Assembly: GCF_009649785.1 (NCBI RefSeq)
Contig: NZ_WJOK01000008.1
Location: 176,492 to 240,491, forward strand
From: Agrobacterium tumefaciens
GTDB taxonomy: Bacteria; Pseudomonadota; Alphaproteobacteria; Rhizobiales; Rhizobiaceae
Reading direction: 5' to 3'
Length of the DNA: 64,000 nucleotides
Both the position numbers and the translations under genes were made by a program. Shown one piece after another: positions 48,796 to 58,762 of the stretch (positions within the stretch are counted from its first letter, which is position 1; each line of letters begins with the position of its first letter). The notes under the pieces were generated by a model. It saw only the letters and a list, made by a program, of their open reading frames with translations, was not told the origin of the DNA and did not search any database.

Positions 48796-48821
48796 CTCAT
48801 TTGCGATTCTATTCGGACCGA

Positions 48822-51020
48822 TCAGTTGATCGCCTTTAGATCGACGGTAAAGAACAGCGTTTCGCCGGAAGATCCGTCGACGCCGTCGTTGTCAGTGACG
48901 ACATAGGCCGTTCCTGCCTTGTCGAAGGTGAAGCCTTCCAGCTTGTCAACGGTATAGCCATTCGTCTGGGCCTTGAGGTCGGGCAGGAAATCATGTGCTT
49001 CCTGCTTGGCCACCAGCGGCAGTTCGCCACCGATCTTGCCCGGCTTCAGGTCCGCGATCGCGACGCGGTAAAGCTTCTTGATCTTTGCCTTGTCACCGAC
49101 CTGATTGTCGCGCTCGACGATATAGACATAGTCGCCCTGTGCGGTGATTTCAGAAAGGCCGACCCAGCCTGCCTCGGTCTTGTCGAGCGGGTAACGCACG
49201 GCTCCCCATTCCTTGGACTTCGGATTGTAGGAGACGAGCTTGACGAAACCCTTCTCGTCCGTGCCCCATTCGCGCTGTACGGCCATCCACAGCGTCGCGT
49301 CGTCGCCCTTGCCGATCATGGTCACGCCTTCGAAACCGAAGCGGGTTTCGCCAGCCAGCAGTTCCTTCGGCAGAGCGATCTCAGCCTTGATCTCGCCCTT
49401 GGCGCTGACATTGTAGAGTGCGTGGGGCAAGAGCTTGGCACTGTCACCTTCCGAGGCCAGCCAGAAGCCGCCCTTACCGTCAAGCGTAATGCCTTCGATG
49501 TCGAGTTTCTGGGCTGCGATACCGTCGCGCTTGATGCGCAGGGCGCTGGTTATGGTGGCGGGCTTCTTCGTTGCGTCGATGGTGTAGATCGACGGCTGGT
49601 TTCCATAGACCGAGTCGGACACGGCATAGAGGATGCCAGGCTTTTCAGCATCGCCCACCAGACCGGAGAGAGCGCCCCAGCCGATCGGTGCGCCATCAAC
49701 GGTGGCGGAAGCGAGCTGCGGGTAGGCAATCTGGCCTTCTGCGCGTTCATAGATCATGACGTGCGAGCGAGCGCCGCCATCTTCGACGAGATCGGCTTCG
49801 TTGGCAGTGACGAGGAGATTGCGCGACGGAATGGCGACGGCGCCTTCAGGCGAAATGCCCGACGGCAGAAGCTGGAGCAATTCCGGTGTGCCGCCCGTAT
49901 CCTTGTAGACCGCAGCGAGAGACGCGCGCTCGGCAAGAACGAAGAAGTACTTCTGACCATCGAAGGTTGCCGTCTCCAGACCTTCCGGCTCGATGCCCTT
50001 GGCCTTGGAGCGCTTTTCCGGATAGTGGCCGATGCTGGCGGCAGCGTGCTCAAGGGTGGCACCGGCTTCATAAAGAAGCTTGCCGGTCTTGTCGAAAATG
50101 GTGAAGCCGCGCGCGCCGCCCTGCCAGTCACCCTCATTGGCGATGACGATTCGGTCATTGTCCAGCCACTTCACGGCATCTGGCTCACGCTTGCGGCCTT
50201 CCTGCTTGTCGGTGAATTTGATCTGGCCGTCCGTCTTCGTGTCGACGCCTTCCAGATCAACCGTGCCGGCGGAGAAATGCGTCTTTACCGTACCGGTCTT
50301 GCCGTCGATGATGACGATGTGGTTGTTTTCCTGCAGCGTGAGCGCGATCTCGCCATTGGCATTGATCGAGACGAATTCCGGCTCCGGATCTTCCGGGGAG
50401 ATTTCGGCAAGGCCGGTCACGTCGATCTTCTTCAGCGTCGCGCAGTCGGCAACACCGTTCTTCAGACCGACCGTCACCAGATAACCGGCGGGCATCTGTG
50501 GCAGAGCGCCTTCGTTCACCTCTTCATCGCGTTCGTTTTCGATCGCGATAGCGGCGAAGGTCTTGTCCGGGGAAATTGCGACAGAATCTGGCTGGCCGCC
50601 GAGATCGCAGCTCGCTTCAATCTTCTTGGTGGCGATATCGACCGTCACGAGCTTGCCGGACGGCTTGGCGCGGTTTTCGGACGTGTTGACACCGGCCAGA
50701 ACCTTGGCGCCAGCAACGGCAACCGAGGTCGGTTCGCCTTCCAGCAGCAACGCGCCTCCAGCCTTGGGTGCCTTCGCGTCGGTGATGTCAACGAATCCAA
50801 TGCCGCCAAGCGGGCTGTCCGAATAGATCAGCGTCTTACCGTCTTCGCTGGCGGTTACGATTTCAGCTGAAGTGACGGCCTTCGCGTCCCTGTCCGCTGG
50901 CAGGTTCTTTACGACCGGGAAAGATGCGATGCGGTTGAAAACCGGCTCGGCAGCAGCCGGAAAGGCCGCGGACGTGAGCAGAGCAGCAGTCAAAGCCATC
51001 TGAGAAAGTCGGAACGCCAT
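48822..51020 (-). CDS. Exported esterase-like/phytase-like beta-propeller protein
   Basis: A 732-residue exported protein. Signal peptide MAFRLSQMALTAALLTSAAF, cut near PAAA-EP. The N-terminal half is a repeat-rich propeller (SVAVAGAKVLAGVN, SVAISPDKTFAAIAIENERD, EPDAVKWLDNDRIVIANEGD). The C-terminal part matches the esterase-like activity of phytase domain: EGITLDGKGGFWLASEGDS, GFEGVTMIGKGDD, LEGFTFDKAGTAYVVTDNDG. These acid-rich loops would bind Ca2+. Substrate is unproven; phytate or another phosphoester is suggested by family and by the Pho box 54 bases upstream. The ATG at 51020 follows AAGGGGGA. Confidence 0.85.
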   Translation of the reverse strand: MAFRLSQMALTAALLTSAAFPAAAEPVFNRIASFPVVKNLPADRDAKAVTSAEIVTASEDGKTLIYSDSPLGGIGFVDITDAKAPKAGGALLLEGEPTSVAVAGAKVLAGVNTSENRAKPSGKLVTVDIATKKIEASCDLGGQPDSVAISPDKTFAAIAIENERDEEVNEGALPQMPAGYLVTVGLKNGVADCATLKKIDVTGLAEISPEDPEPEFVSINANGEIALTLQENNHIVIIDGKTGTVKTHFSAGTVDLEGVDTKTDGQIKFTDKQEGRKREPDAVKWLDNDRIVIANEGDWQGGARGFTIFDKTGKLLYEAGATLEHAAASIGHYPEKRSKAKGIEPEGLETATFDGQKYFFVLAERASLAAVYKDTGGTPELLQLLPSGISPEGAVAIPSRNLLVTANEADLVEDGGARSHVMIYERAEGQIAYPQLASATVDGAPIGWGALSGLVGDAEKPGILYAVSDSVYGNQPSIYTIDATKKPATITSALRIKRDGIAAQKLDIEGITLDGKGGFWLASEGDSAKLLPHALYNVSAKGEIKAEIALPKELLAGETRFGFEGVTMIGKGDDATLWMAVQREWGTDEKGFVKLVSYNPKSKEWGAVRYPLDKTEAGWVGLSEITAQGDYVYIVERDNQVGDKAKIKKLYRVAIADLKPGKIGGELPLVAKQEAHDFLPDLKAQTNGYTVDKLEGFTFDKAGTAYVVTDNDGVDGSSGETLFFTVDLKAIN

Positions 51021-51073
51021 TATAAATCCCCCTTGGATCCAAAAAAACACCCTATGGCTTCTGCGTCAGAGAC

Positions 51074-51091
51074 ATGACAGCGGCATGACAT
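51074..51091 (-). promoter_or_regulatory. Pho box upstream of the phytase-like gene
   Basis: On the minus strand: ATGTCAT-GCCG-CTGTCAT, two direct 7-base PhoB half-sites (consensus CTGTCAT) with the canonical four-base spacer; 13 of 14 half-site bases match. It lies 54 bases before the ATG at 51020, a normal position for PhoB activation. Confidence 0.75.
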
Positions 51092-51108
51092 TTCCTGCCG
51101 GAGGAATC

Positions 51109-51137
51109 AAAAAGCCCGACCATGAAGGCCGGGCTTT
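51109..51137 (-). terminator. Intrinsic terminator between hupB and the phytase-like gene
   Basis: Stem AAAGCCCG (51111-51118) with CGGGCTTT (51130-51137) plus inner pairs, and a five-base A run on the plus strand giving T residues for minus-strand transcription. It would stop transcripts arriving from hupB before the Pho-box promoter. Confidence 0.75.
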
Positions 51138-51378
51138 CCTGTTCGTGCGCACATTCCGCGTATCAGAGCGCCGTGTGACCGGATGGAGGCTACACAGGCG
51201 CGCTCTCCTACTTTCAAGTACATCTTGCCGGTTCGAAAAAAGGGCTATCCGAAAAAGCATTTCGAAAAGCCGCCCGGTTTACGTGCCGGCATGATGGCGT
51301 CAGGGCGTCAAAACATGTTTCCTCGTGAACCTGAAAAGCCGCCCGCCCGCCGCCGGACGTCACGGCCTTTCGGAAACC
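51138..51378. other. Downstream spacer of hupB
   Basis: About 240 bases between the hupB stop and the terminator at 51109-51137. No supported gene; if transcribed it is a long hupB 3' untranslated region. Confidence 0.4.
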
Positions 51379-51654
51379 TTACGAGTTGACGGCGTCCTTC
51401 AGGCCCTTGCCTGCGGAAAACTTCGGTACGTTGCGAGCCGGGATATCGACTTCAGCACCCGTGGAAGGGTTACGACCCTTGGAGGCTTCACGACGGCTTA
51501 CGGAGAAGCTGCCGAAGCCAGCGAGACGGATGTCGCCACCGCTCTTCAGTTCGTTCTGTACGGTTTCGAATACGGCATCAACAGCGGAAGCAGCATCTGC
51601 CTTCGTGAGACCAGCCTTTTCGGCAACAGCAGAGACGAGCTCGTTCTTGTTCAT
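51379..51654 (-). CDS. hupB: DNA-binding protein HU
   Basis: A 91-residue histone-like nucleoid protein: MNKNELVSAVAEKAGLTKAD, then GFGSFSVSRREASKGRNP and GAEVDIPARNVPKFSAGK, the beta-arm and its tip. It bends and compacts DNA. AAAGGGGTGG lies before the ATG at 51654. It is downstream of lon, but a terminator between them (51783-51811) makes it a separate unit. Confidence 0.97.
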   Translation of the reverse strand: MNKNELVSAVAEKAGLTKADAASAVDAVFETVQNELKSGGDIRLAGFGSFSVSRREASKGRNPSTGAEVDIPARNVPKFSAGKGLKDAVNS

Positions 51655-51782
51655 GTTTCCACCCCTTTCAATGGTTTGAAACGACTCAAATTAAGCCGGC
51701 GCAGAATACGTCTGTATCCGCGCGCAGCAACTCAAAAGCGCTGGAATCGCCTGAAAAACAAGGGGTCTGCGGGGTTTTTCAC

Positions 51783-51811
51783 AAAAAAGGCCGACATTTC
51801 TGCCGGCCTTT
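51783..51811 (-). terminator. Intrinsic terminator of lon
   Basis: Stem AAAGGCCG (51786-51793) with CGGCCTTT (51804-51811), a ten-base loop, and a six-base A run on the plus strand. It lies about 130 bases beyond the lon stop. Confidence 0.85.
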
Positions 51812-51942
51812 CCCTTAAACGTGCCAATTTCGCACCAGTTCTGCGAGCATCAAAGAAGCATCGCGCCTTTCGGCATCTAACACATTGAATCTATGCACAG
51901 GTGTCGCGAAAACCGATTCTGGCTTTCACAACGACGTGGCAA

Positions 51943-54360
51943 TCAATGTGCGATCGTCTGTCCGCCCTCGTCGACACCGTCGACAGTTGCGATAACAGGC
52001 GTTTCGATGCTGCCGTCCCACTCGATTGGCTCGGGCATGCGAAGCAGCGCGTGCTTGATGACCTCACCCATGCGAGAAACCGGGATGATCTCCATCTCGT
52101 TCTTCACATTATCAGGAATATCCGCCAGGTCCTTGGCGTTTTCTTCCGGGATGAGCACCTTCTTGATACCGCCGCGAAGCGCCGCAAGCAGCTTTTCCTT
52201 CAGGCCGCCGATTGGCAGCACGCGACCACGAAGCGTGATCTCGCCCGTCATCGCCACATCCTTGGAGACCGGGATACCGGTCATGATGGAGACGATGGCG
52301 GTTGCCATGGCAACACCGGCAGACGGTCCATCCTTCGGGGTAGCCCCTTCCGGAACGTGAACGTGGATGTCGCTCTTGTCGAAACGCGGCGGTTCGATGC
52401 CGAAGTCCACGGCGCGCGAGCGGACATAGGATGCCGCTGCCGAAATGGATTCCTTCATCACTTCCTTGAGGTTGCCGGTGACCGTCATGCGGCCCTTGCC
52501 CGGCATCATCACGCCTTCGATGGTGAGCAACTCACCGCCGACTTCCGTCCATGCCAGACCGGTGACGACACCAACCTGATCCTCACGCTCGGCCTCGCCG
52601 TGGCGGAACCGCGGAACGCCCAGATAATCCGGGACATTGGCTGCGGTGACTTCCACGGACTTGACCTTGCCCTTGATGATCTCGGTCACGGCCTTTCGCG
52701 CGAGCTTCATCAACTCGCGCTCGAAGCTGCGCACGCCCGCCTCGCGGGTGTACTGCTGGATCACGATCATCAGAGCGTCGTCGCTTACCGAGAACTCTTC
52801 CGGACGCAGGGCATGTTCCTTGATCGCCTTCGGCAGCAGGTGACGCTTGGCGATTTCGCGCTTTTCGTCCTCCGTGTAACCGGCGATGCGGATCACTTCC
52901 ATACGGTCCATCAGGGGACCTGGAATGTTCAGCGTGTTGGCCGTGGTCACGAACATCACGTCGGACAGGTCGTATTCCACTTCAAGATAGTGGTCCATGA
53001 AGGTGGAGTTCTGTTCCGGATCGAGCACCTCCAGCAGTGCGGAAGACGGATCGCCGCGGAAATCCATGCCCATCTTGTCGATCTCGTCGAGCAGGAAGAG
53101 CGGATTGGACTTCTTGGCCTTCTTCATCGACTGAACGATCTTGCCCGGCATGGAGCCGATATAGGTACGGCGGTGACCGCGGATTTCCGCCTCGTCACGC
53201 ACACCACCCAGCGCCATACGCACATATTCGCGACCGGTCGCCTTGGCGATCGACTTGGCGAGCGAAGTCTTGCCGACGCCGGGAGGACCGACGAGGCACA
53301 GGATCGGGCCACGGATCTTCGAAGCGCGAGCCTGCACGGCCAGATATTCAACGATGCGTTCCTTGACCTTGTCCAGACCGAAATGATCCTGATCGAGGAC
53401 CGCCTCGGCGCTGTTGAGATCAACCTTGACCTTCGACTTCTTGCCCCAAGGCAGGCTGAGCAGCCAGTCCAGATAGTTGCGCACGACAGTCGCTTCCGCA
53501 GACATCGGGCTCATCTGGCGAAGCTTCTTCATTTCCGCCTCGGCCTTATCCTTGGCCTCCTTGGAAAGCTTGGTCTTGGCAATGCGCTCTTCCAGTTCGG
53601 CCATCTCGTCACGGCCATCCTCGCCGTCGCCGAGCTCCTTCTGGATCGCCTTCATCTGTTCATTCAGATAATATTCGCGCTGCGTCTTCTCCATCTGGCG
53701 CTTGACTCGCGAGCGGATACGCTTCTCGACCTGAAGCACGGAAATTTCGCCTTCCATGAAGCCGAGCGCTTTTTCAAGCCGCTGCTTCACGCTGACGGTT
53801 TCCAGCATTTCCTGCTTTTCGGTGATCTTGATCGACAGGTGCGAAGCAACAGTGTCGGCCAGCTTCGAATAATCGTCGATCTGGCCGGCAGCGCCGACAA
53901 CCTCGGGCGAAATCTTCTTGTTGAGCTTCACATAGCTCTCGAACTCCGAAACGACGGAACGCGACAGCGCCTCGATCTCTACAGGGTCTTCCGCAGGCTC
54001 CTGCAGCGGCGTCGCAGACGCTTCGTAGAAATCCTCGCGGTCGGTATAGGCCTCGATCTGGGCGCGGCCCTTGCCTTCCACAAGCACCTTCACGGTGCCG
54101 TCGGGCAGCTTCAGCAGCTGGAGAACGTTAGCGACCGTGCCGACCTTGTGGATGGCTTCCGGGGACGGATCGTCATCGCTAGCGTTGATCTGGGTAACAA
54201 GCATGATCTGCTTGTCCGAGCCCATGACCTCTTCGAGAGCGCGAATGGATTTTTCCCGCCCGACGAACAGGGGAACGATCATATGCGGGAAAACGACAAT
54301 GTCGCGCAGGGGAAGTACCGGATAGATACCGCCGGATGCCGCAGACGTGATGTTCGTCAT
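51943..54360 (-). CDS. lon: ATP-dependent protease La (Lon)
   Basis: An 805-residue AAA+ protease. N-terminal substrate domain begins [20 protein letters not shown]; coiled-coil near residues 190-250; AAA+ module with Walker [10 protein letters not shown] and Walker [11 protein letters not shown]-terminal serine-lysine protease domain with Ser680 (PKDGPSAG) and Lys723 ([10 protein letters not shown]). Lon degrades misfolded and regulatory proteins (CcrM, DnaA and SciP in Caulobacter). The ATG at 54360 follows AAAGGA and is preferred to an ATG 15 bases upstream. It lies between clpX and hupB, a conserved rhizobial arrangement. Confidence 0.97.
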   Translation of the reverse strand: MTNITSAASGGIYPVLPLRDIVVFPHMIVPLFVGREKSIRALEEVMGSDKQIMLVTQINASDDDPSPEAIHKVGTVANVLQLLKLPDGTVKVLVEGKGRAQIEAYTDREDFYEASATPLQEPAEDPVEIEALSRSVVSEFESYVKLNKKISPEVVGAAGQIDDYSKLADTVASHLSIKITEKQEMLETVSVKQRLEKALGFMEGEISVLQVEKRIRSRVKRQMEKTQREYYLNEQMKAIQKELGDGEDGRDEMAELEERIAKTKLSKEAKDKAEAEMKKLRQMSPMSAEATVVRNYLDWLLSLPWGKKSKVKVDLNSAEAVLDQDHFGLDKVKERIVEYLAVQARASKIRGPILCLVGPPGVGKTSLAKSIAKATGREYVRMALGGVRDEAEIRGHRRTYIGSMPGKIVQSMKKAKKSNPLFLLDEIDKMGMDFRGDPSSALLEVLDPEQNSTFMDHYLEVEYDLSDVMFVTTANTLNIPGPLMDRMEVIRIAGYTEDEKREIAKRHLLPKAIKEHALRPEEFSVSDDALMIVIQQYTREAGVRSFERELMKLARKAVTEIIKGKVKSVEVTAANVPDYLGVPRFRHGEAEREDQVGVVTGLAWTEVGGELLTIEGVMMPGKGRMTVTGNLKEVMKESISAAASYVRSRAVDFGIEPPRFDKSDIHVHVPEGATPKDGPSAGVAMATAIVSIMTGIPVSKDVAMTGEITLRGRVLPIGGLKEKLLAALRGGIKKVLIPEENAKDLADIPDNVKNEMEIIPVSRMGEVIKHALLRMPEPIEWDGSIETPVIATVDGVDEGGQTIAH

Positions 54361-54716
54361 ATCATTTCCTTTCATGGTCCCTTTCAGGACACTTTGCCTG
54401 ACGTCTTGGGGCGTCCGGCATATTCATTTCTCGAGACTGAAAGTGGAGTTTCGGAACGCCGATTTCAAGTCACCGGAAGAGACGACCCCGCGCAACGGCA
54501 CGGCCGTAAAATTCAAACAAATACAGCGCCGGCTATTACTCCCGACATTTCCGGTTATCCCACAGGATCAGGAACCGGGTCGCCGACGGTAATTCACATT
54601 TCCGTCATATCGCGCTGCAAATCAGTTTTAAGACTTTATCAGCAAAGCGCAATCCGCTCCAAACGCAAAATCGGGTTACTCCAAGTTAGCGGCAAGTTTC
54701 GCACCTGCCACAACAG
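54361..54716. other. Upstream region of lon with a weak heat-shock-type element
   Basis: About 355 bases between lon and the clpX terminator. On the minus strand CTTGAAA (54463-54469) is followed 14 bases later by CTCCACTTTC, a loose match to a sigma-32 promoter, about 80 bases before the lon ATG. No gene seen. Confidence 0.3.
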
Positions 54717-54744
54717 AAAAGGCCCGCACGAGTGCGGGCCTTTT
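54717..54744 (-). terminator. Intrinsic terminator of clpX
   Basis: A 13-base stem (AAAAGGCCCGCAC at 54717-54729 with GTGCGGGCCTTTT at 54732-54744) and a two-base centre, 28 bases beyond the clpX stop. The symmetry makes it usable in both directions. Confidence 0.9.
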
Positions 54745-54772
54745 GAATTCATCAAAGCGTCGGATCGGTCAA

Positions 54773-56050
54773 TCAAGCCGAAACATTGGCCTTTTCTTCC
54801 TGACGATCCGCATAGATGTAGAGCGGGCGAGCGATGCCGCTGACGACATCGTTGGAGATCACCACTTCGCGCACGCCTTCCAGCGTCGGCAGTTCGAACA
54901 TGGTATCCAGAAGGATCTTTTCCATGATCGAGCGCAGACCGCGGGCACCCGTCTTGCGGGTAATCGCCCGGCGGGCAATCTCGCGCAACGCGTCCTCGTG
55001 GAAGGTCAGTTCCACATCTTCCATCTCGAACAGACGCTGGTACTGCTTGACCAGCGCGTTCTTCGGCTCGGACAGGATCTGGATCAGCGCATCCTCGTCA
55101 AGGTCCTCCAGCGTAGCCAGAACCGGCAGACGGCCGATGAATTCCGGAATAAGACCGAATTTCACCAGATCTTCCGGCTCCAGTTCGCGCAGCACCTCGC
55201 CAACGCGGCGATCGTCTTCCGCCTTGACGGTCGCACCGAAGCCAATCGAGGTCTTTTCGCCCCTGGCCGAGATGATCTTGTCCAGGCCGGCAAACGCGCC
55301 GCCGCAGATGAACAGGATGTTGGTCGTATCCACCTGCAGGAATTCCTGCTGCGGATGCTTGCGGCCGCCCTGCGGCGGAACGGAAGCGACCGTGCCTTCC
55401 ATGATCTTCAGAAGCGCCTGCTGAACGCCCTCGCCCGACACGTCACGCGTGATCGACGGGTTATCCGACTTGCGGGAGATCTTGTCGACTTCGTCGATAT
55501 AGACGATGCCGCGCTGGGCGCGCTCAACATTGTAATCCGCAGCCTGCAACAGCTTCAGGATGATGTTTTCCACGTCCTCGCCGACATAACCGGCTTCGGT
55601 CAGCGTCGTTGCGTCTGCCATCGTGAAGGGAACGTCGATGATGCGGGCGAGCGTCTGGGCAAGATAGGTCTTGCCGCAACCCGTCGGACCGACGAGCATG
55701 ATGTTCGACTTCGCAAGCTCGACATCGCCATTCTTGGAGGCGTGCGCGAGGCGCTTGTAATGGTTGTGAACGGCCACCGACAGGATCTTTTTCGCCTGCT
55801 TCTGGCCGATGACGTATTCGTCGAGGATCTTGATGATGTCCTGCGGGGTTGGAACACCCTCGCGCGACTTCACCATCGACGTCTTGTTCTCCTCGCGGAT
55901 GATGTCCATGCACAATTCGACGCATTCATCGCAGATGAATACCGTCGGTCCGGCAATGAGTTTCCGGACTTCGTGCTGGCTCTTGCCGCAGAATGAACAA
56001 TAGAGTGTATTCTTAGAGTCGCCGCCGTTGCTGCCGCTGACTTTGCTCAT
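54773..56050 (-). CDS. clpX: ATP-dependent Clp protease ATP-binding subunit ClpX
   Basis: A 425-residue AAA+ unfoldase. The N-terminal zinc-binding domain has CSFCGK and CDECVELC (residues about 18-48). The ATPase has Walker A GPTGCGKT, pore loop GYVGED, Walker [10 protein letters not shown] and the IGF loop (IGFGA) that docks on ClpP. The C-terminus keeps [20 protein letters not shown]. It lies 291 bases after clpP on the same strand, with a weak hairpin between, so both separate and joint transcription are possible. Confidence 0.97.
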   Translation of the reverse strand: MSKVSGSNGGDSKNTLYCSFCGKSQHEVRKLIAGPTVFICDECVELCMDIIREENKTSMVKSREGVPTPQDIIKILDEYVIGQKQAKKILSVAVHNHYKRLAHASKNGDVELAKSNIMLVGPTGCGKTYLAQTLARIIDVPFTMADATTLTEAGYVGEDVENIILKLLQAADYNVERAQRGIVYIDEVDKISRKSDNPSITRDVSGEGVQQALLKIMEGTVASVPPQGGRKHPQQEFLQVDTTNILFICGGAFAGLDKIISARGEKTSIGFGATVKAEDDRRVGEVLRELEPEDLVKFGLIPEFIGRLPVLATLEDLDEDALIQILSEPKNALVKQYQRLFEMEDVELTFHEDALREIARRAITRKTGARGLRSIMEKILLDTMFELPTLEGVREVVISNDVVSGIARPLYIYADRQEEKANVSA

Positions 56051-56341
56051 ATCACTTTCCTTCCAGCACGCCGCAGGTCCGCCAAACGGATCGCGGTCAA
56101 CTTACCGCCCGCCGATACGGCCGCCCTTGGGTGCATCGCCGTATCCGCCTCGTTTCCCGGGGTACTAACCGGTATCAGATACATGAGCTGACAACCGGCT
56201 GCAACGAATTCCCCATCAAACCAAAGGCCACGTCATAAAAATTCAACACAGCCTTTATATATACTAATATCGCTTTCTGTTGCGGTTGAAAGCCCCGAAA
56301 TTACTTTGCGGGGTTAAACAACCGTCAAAAAGCGTCGCGCC

Positions 56342-56974
56342 TTAATTCGCGGCGGCGCCTTCCATTTCCTGGCGCGAGGTGAGGATCTTGTCGATCACAC
56401 CCCAGTCCTTGGCCTCGTCGGCATCCATGAAGTGGTCGCGATCAAGGGTTTTTTCAACCTCTTCCAGCGTACGGCCGGTGTGCTTCACGTAGACTTCATT
56501 AAGGCGACGCTTCATTTTGATGATGTCGCGGGCGTGACGCTCGATATCCGAAGCCTGCCCCTGGAAGCCGCCGGAGGGCTGATGCACCATGATGCGGGCG
56601 TTCGGAGTTGCGAAACGCATTCCCTTTTCGCCAGCGGCCAGAAGCAGCGAGCCCATGGATGCGGCCTGGCCGACGCAAAGCGTAGAAACGGCAGGGCGGA
56701 TGAACTGCATCGTATCGTAGATCGCCATGCCGGCGGTCACGACGCCACCCGGCGAATTGATGTAGAGCGCGATTTCCTTCTTCGGGTTTTCAGCCTCGAG
56801 GAAAAGCAGCTGCGCGCAGACGAGCGAGGCCATCTGGTCTTCCACCGGTCCGGTGAGGAAAATGATGCGTTCCTTGAGAAGACGGGAAAATATGTCATAG
56901 GAGCGTTCGCCGCGATTGGTCTGCTCTACGACCATCGGCACCAGAGCCATGGCGGTATCAACTGGATTTTTCAT
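56342..56974 (-). CDS. clpP: ATP-dependent Clp protease proteolytic subunit ClpP
   Basis: A 210-residue serine peptidase with the catalytic triad Ser106 ([10 protein letters not shown]), His131 (IMVHQPSGG) and Asp180 (LDRDHFMDA); the spacings equal those of E. coli ClpP. With ClpX it destroys cell-cycle regulators and tagged proteins. AAAGGA lies five bases before the ATG at 56974. A weak GC stem (56293-56313) lies between clpP and clpX. A sigma-32-like promoter lies about 75-100 bases upstream. Confidence 0.97.
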   Translation of the reverse strand: MKNPVDTAMALVPMVVEQTNRGERSYDIFSRLLKERIIFLTGPVEDQMASLVCAQLLFLEAENPKKEIALYINSPGGVVTAGMAIYDTMQFIRPAVSTLCVGQAASMGSLLLAAGEKGMRFATPNARIMVHQPSGGFQGQASDIERHARDIIKMKRRLNEVYVKHTGRTLEEVEKTLDRDHFMDADEAKDWGVIDKILTSRQEMEGAAAN

Positions 56975-57045
56975 GTCCGTCCTTTGTCAAACTCTGCCCT
57001 TCGCGGAAAACCGCTCCGGAATCACTTCTAACCTTCGTTCTCCCT

Positions 57046-57075
57046 ACATAGAGTGTCCCTGCCCGGTACTTCAAG
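57046..57075 (-). promoter_or_regulatory. Candidate heat-shock (RpoH) promoter of clpP
   Basis: On the minus strand CTTGAA (57070-57075) is followed after 18 bases by CTATGT (57046-57051), close to the RpoH pattern described for rhizobia. It lies about 75 bases before the clpP ATG. Confidence 0.4.
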
Positions 57076-57429
57076 ACACGAAGCCGCATATCCTTAACGG
57101 CTCAACAGCGTTTACGGGCGTTTTCCACCCGCGGGGTAACGGCTATGGACAAGCCGATGCCAACCGGACCATTCTCTGTCGCCCGCATTATTTTTTAACA
57201 GGAGCAAACCGCAAACGCAAAAACCGGTGTGTTGCCCAGATATAACTTCTCACTGGCAAGAACTCGTTAGGTATTTGCGGCTGATACTACGCCCGCGAAT
57301 TTCCGGTTTCCCGTCAGGGGGCGGGAGCCTCTTTTGAGGCGAAATGGCATCTCCACCAATTCGGCGGGCATTGCGCACATCGTGCCGCGAACCGCTTTTA
57401 CGGCATGATAGCGCAGATAGGATTTTGCA
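57076..57429. other. Spacer between clpP promoter region and the GGDEF gene
   Basis: About 350 bases. It must contain the promoter of the GGDEF gene. No gene or terminator recognised. Confidence 0.4.
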
Positions 57430-58677
57430 ATGCTGGATGCAAAGACGGGCATGCTGCTTTGGGCGTCGGAAACGCTGACCCTTGCCCTGCTGCTGGGAAC
57501 CCTGTGGCTGCACCGCCCTGCCCGCCGGCACAATATCTATTTCGCCGCCGGTTTTGCCGCAACGAGCGCCGGCACGGTGATGGTGGCGCTGCGCGGCGAT
57601 ATTCCCAACTTCCTGTCGATCGAAGTCGGCAATACGCTTGCCCTTTCGGCCTTCAGTTTCTGGCTCGCCGGTCTCCTGTCCTTCGAACAGCGCAAGACCG
57701 CCGGCTGGATCGCCATTCCGGCGCTGTTATGGGTGGCGGGCATGCTGATCGGCCCCGTACGCGAAAACATGGTCCCGCGCATCCTGCTCTATCACATCTG
57801 TGCCGCCACCGGTTATTTCATGCTGGCCGGCATTCTTCTGGCCAGCAAGGCACGCGCGTCATTCAGCCGCAAGGTGCTGGCGGCCACCTTCATCGTGCAG
57901 GCGTTTTGCGGGGCGCTCGTGGCGTCCATCGTCATTCCCGTCAACGCCGCCGCCCCCAACGCCATTCCGCTGACGGCAGCGCTCGCCTTTTCAGGCATTC
58001 TCGGCTTTACCATCATCGTCATGATGAGCGCCAAGATCATCATGGAAGACACGGAAACCCGCCTGCACCGGCTGGCCATGACCGACCACCTGACCGGCGT
58101 CCTCAACCGGCGAGGGCTGCTTGAAGAGTTCGAACACATCAAAAAAAGGTCGCCCGGCTCCAGCCGTTACGTGGCGCTGGCGCTGTTTGACATCGACCAT
58201 TTCAAGAAGATCAACGACAAATACGGCCATCAGTCGGGAGACGCGGTGCTTGTGCATTTTTGCAATATGGCGCAGCGGGTCATCGGTGAGCGCGGCCTGT
58301 TCGTCAGGATGGGCGGAGAAGAATTCGCGCTCGTCGCCGAAGTGGAAAGCCCCTCCAGCACCGTGACGCTTGCGGAAGCCATCCGCAGCAACCTGCGCCT
58401 TTCGAAGATCAGCGCACGCGGCGAAAACATCGAGGTCACGACCAGCGTCGGCATATCCGAAGCCATGATCAAGGATGCGGATCTGAGCGTGATGATGACG
58501 GAGGCCGACCGCGCGCTTTACGCGGCCAAGAAGGCCGGCCGCAACCGCACCGTGATCCACGTCAATTCAGCCAATGTTGTCGTCCCCTCTCCGGACCGGG
58601 ACGAAAACCCGATGGACAACAATGCCAACCGGCAGGTTGCGGCGCTGAACCGGATAGCGGCCATCGCCAACCGGTGA
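57430..58677 (+). CDS. Membrane-bound GGDEF diguanylate cyclase
   Basis: A 415-residue protein. Residues 1-205 are about seven or eight hydrophobic helices (LTLALLLGTLWLH, ILGFTIIVMMSAKII and others) with no recognisable sensor family. Residues about 215-380 are a GGDEF domain: DHLTGVLNRRGL, FDIDHFKKINDKYGHQSGD and the intact active site GGEEF at 295-299, then the family end ADRALYAAKKAGRNR. The RxxD I-site expected five residues before GGEEF is absent, so product inhibition may be lost. AGGA lies before the ATG at 57430. It probably makes cyclic di-GMP at the inner membrane. Confidence 0.93.
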   Translation: MLDAKTGMLLWASETLTLALLLGTLWLHRPARRHNIYFAAGFAATSAGTVMVALRGDIPNFLSIEVGNTLALSAFSFWLAGLLSFEQRKTAGWIAIPALLWVAGMLIGPVRENMVPRILLYHICAATGYFMLAGILLASKARASFSRKVLAATFIVQAFCGALVASIVIPVNAAAPNAIPLTAALAFSGILGFTIIVMMSAKIIMEDTETRLHRLAMTDHLTGVLNRRGLLEEFEHIKKRSPGSSRYVALALFDIDHFKKINDKYGHQSGDAVLVHFCNMAQRVIGERGLFVRMGGEEFALVAEVESPSSTVTLAEAIRSNLRLSKISARGENIEVTTSVGISEAMIKDADLSVMMTEADRALYAAKKAGRNRTVIHVNSANVVVPSPDRDENPMDNNANRQVAALNRIAAIANR

Positions 58678-58762
58678 CAAAGTAACCGCACAGTGACATG
58701 CGGATAAACACACGAAACGGCATTTTCACGCCCTTCCCAAAGTGCGGCGCGCGGAATAAACC

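Noticed and set aside
51066..51260. A 64-codon minus-strand frame upstream of the phytase-like gene
   Set aside because: It crosses both the Pho box and an intrinsic terminator and has no ribosome site.
51901..54843. A 980-codon open frame on the plus strand
   Set aside because: It is antisense to lon; its His/Leu/Arg-rich composition is the shadow of lon codon use.
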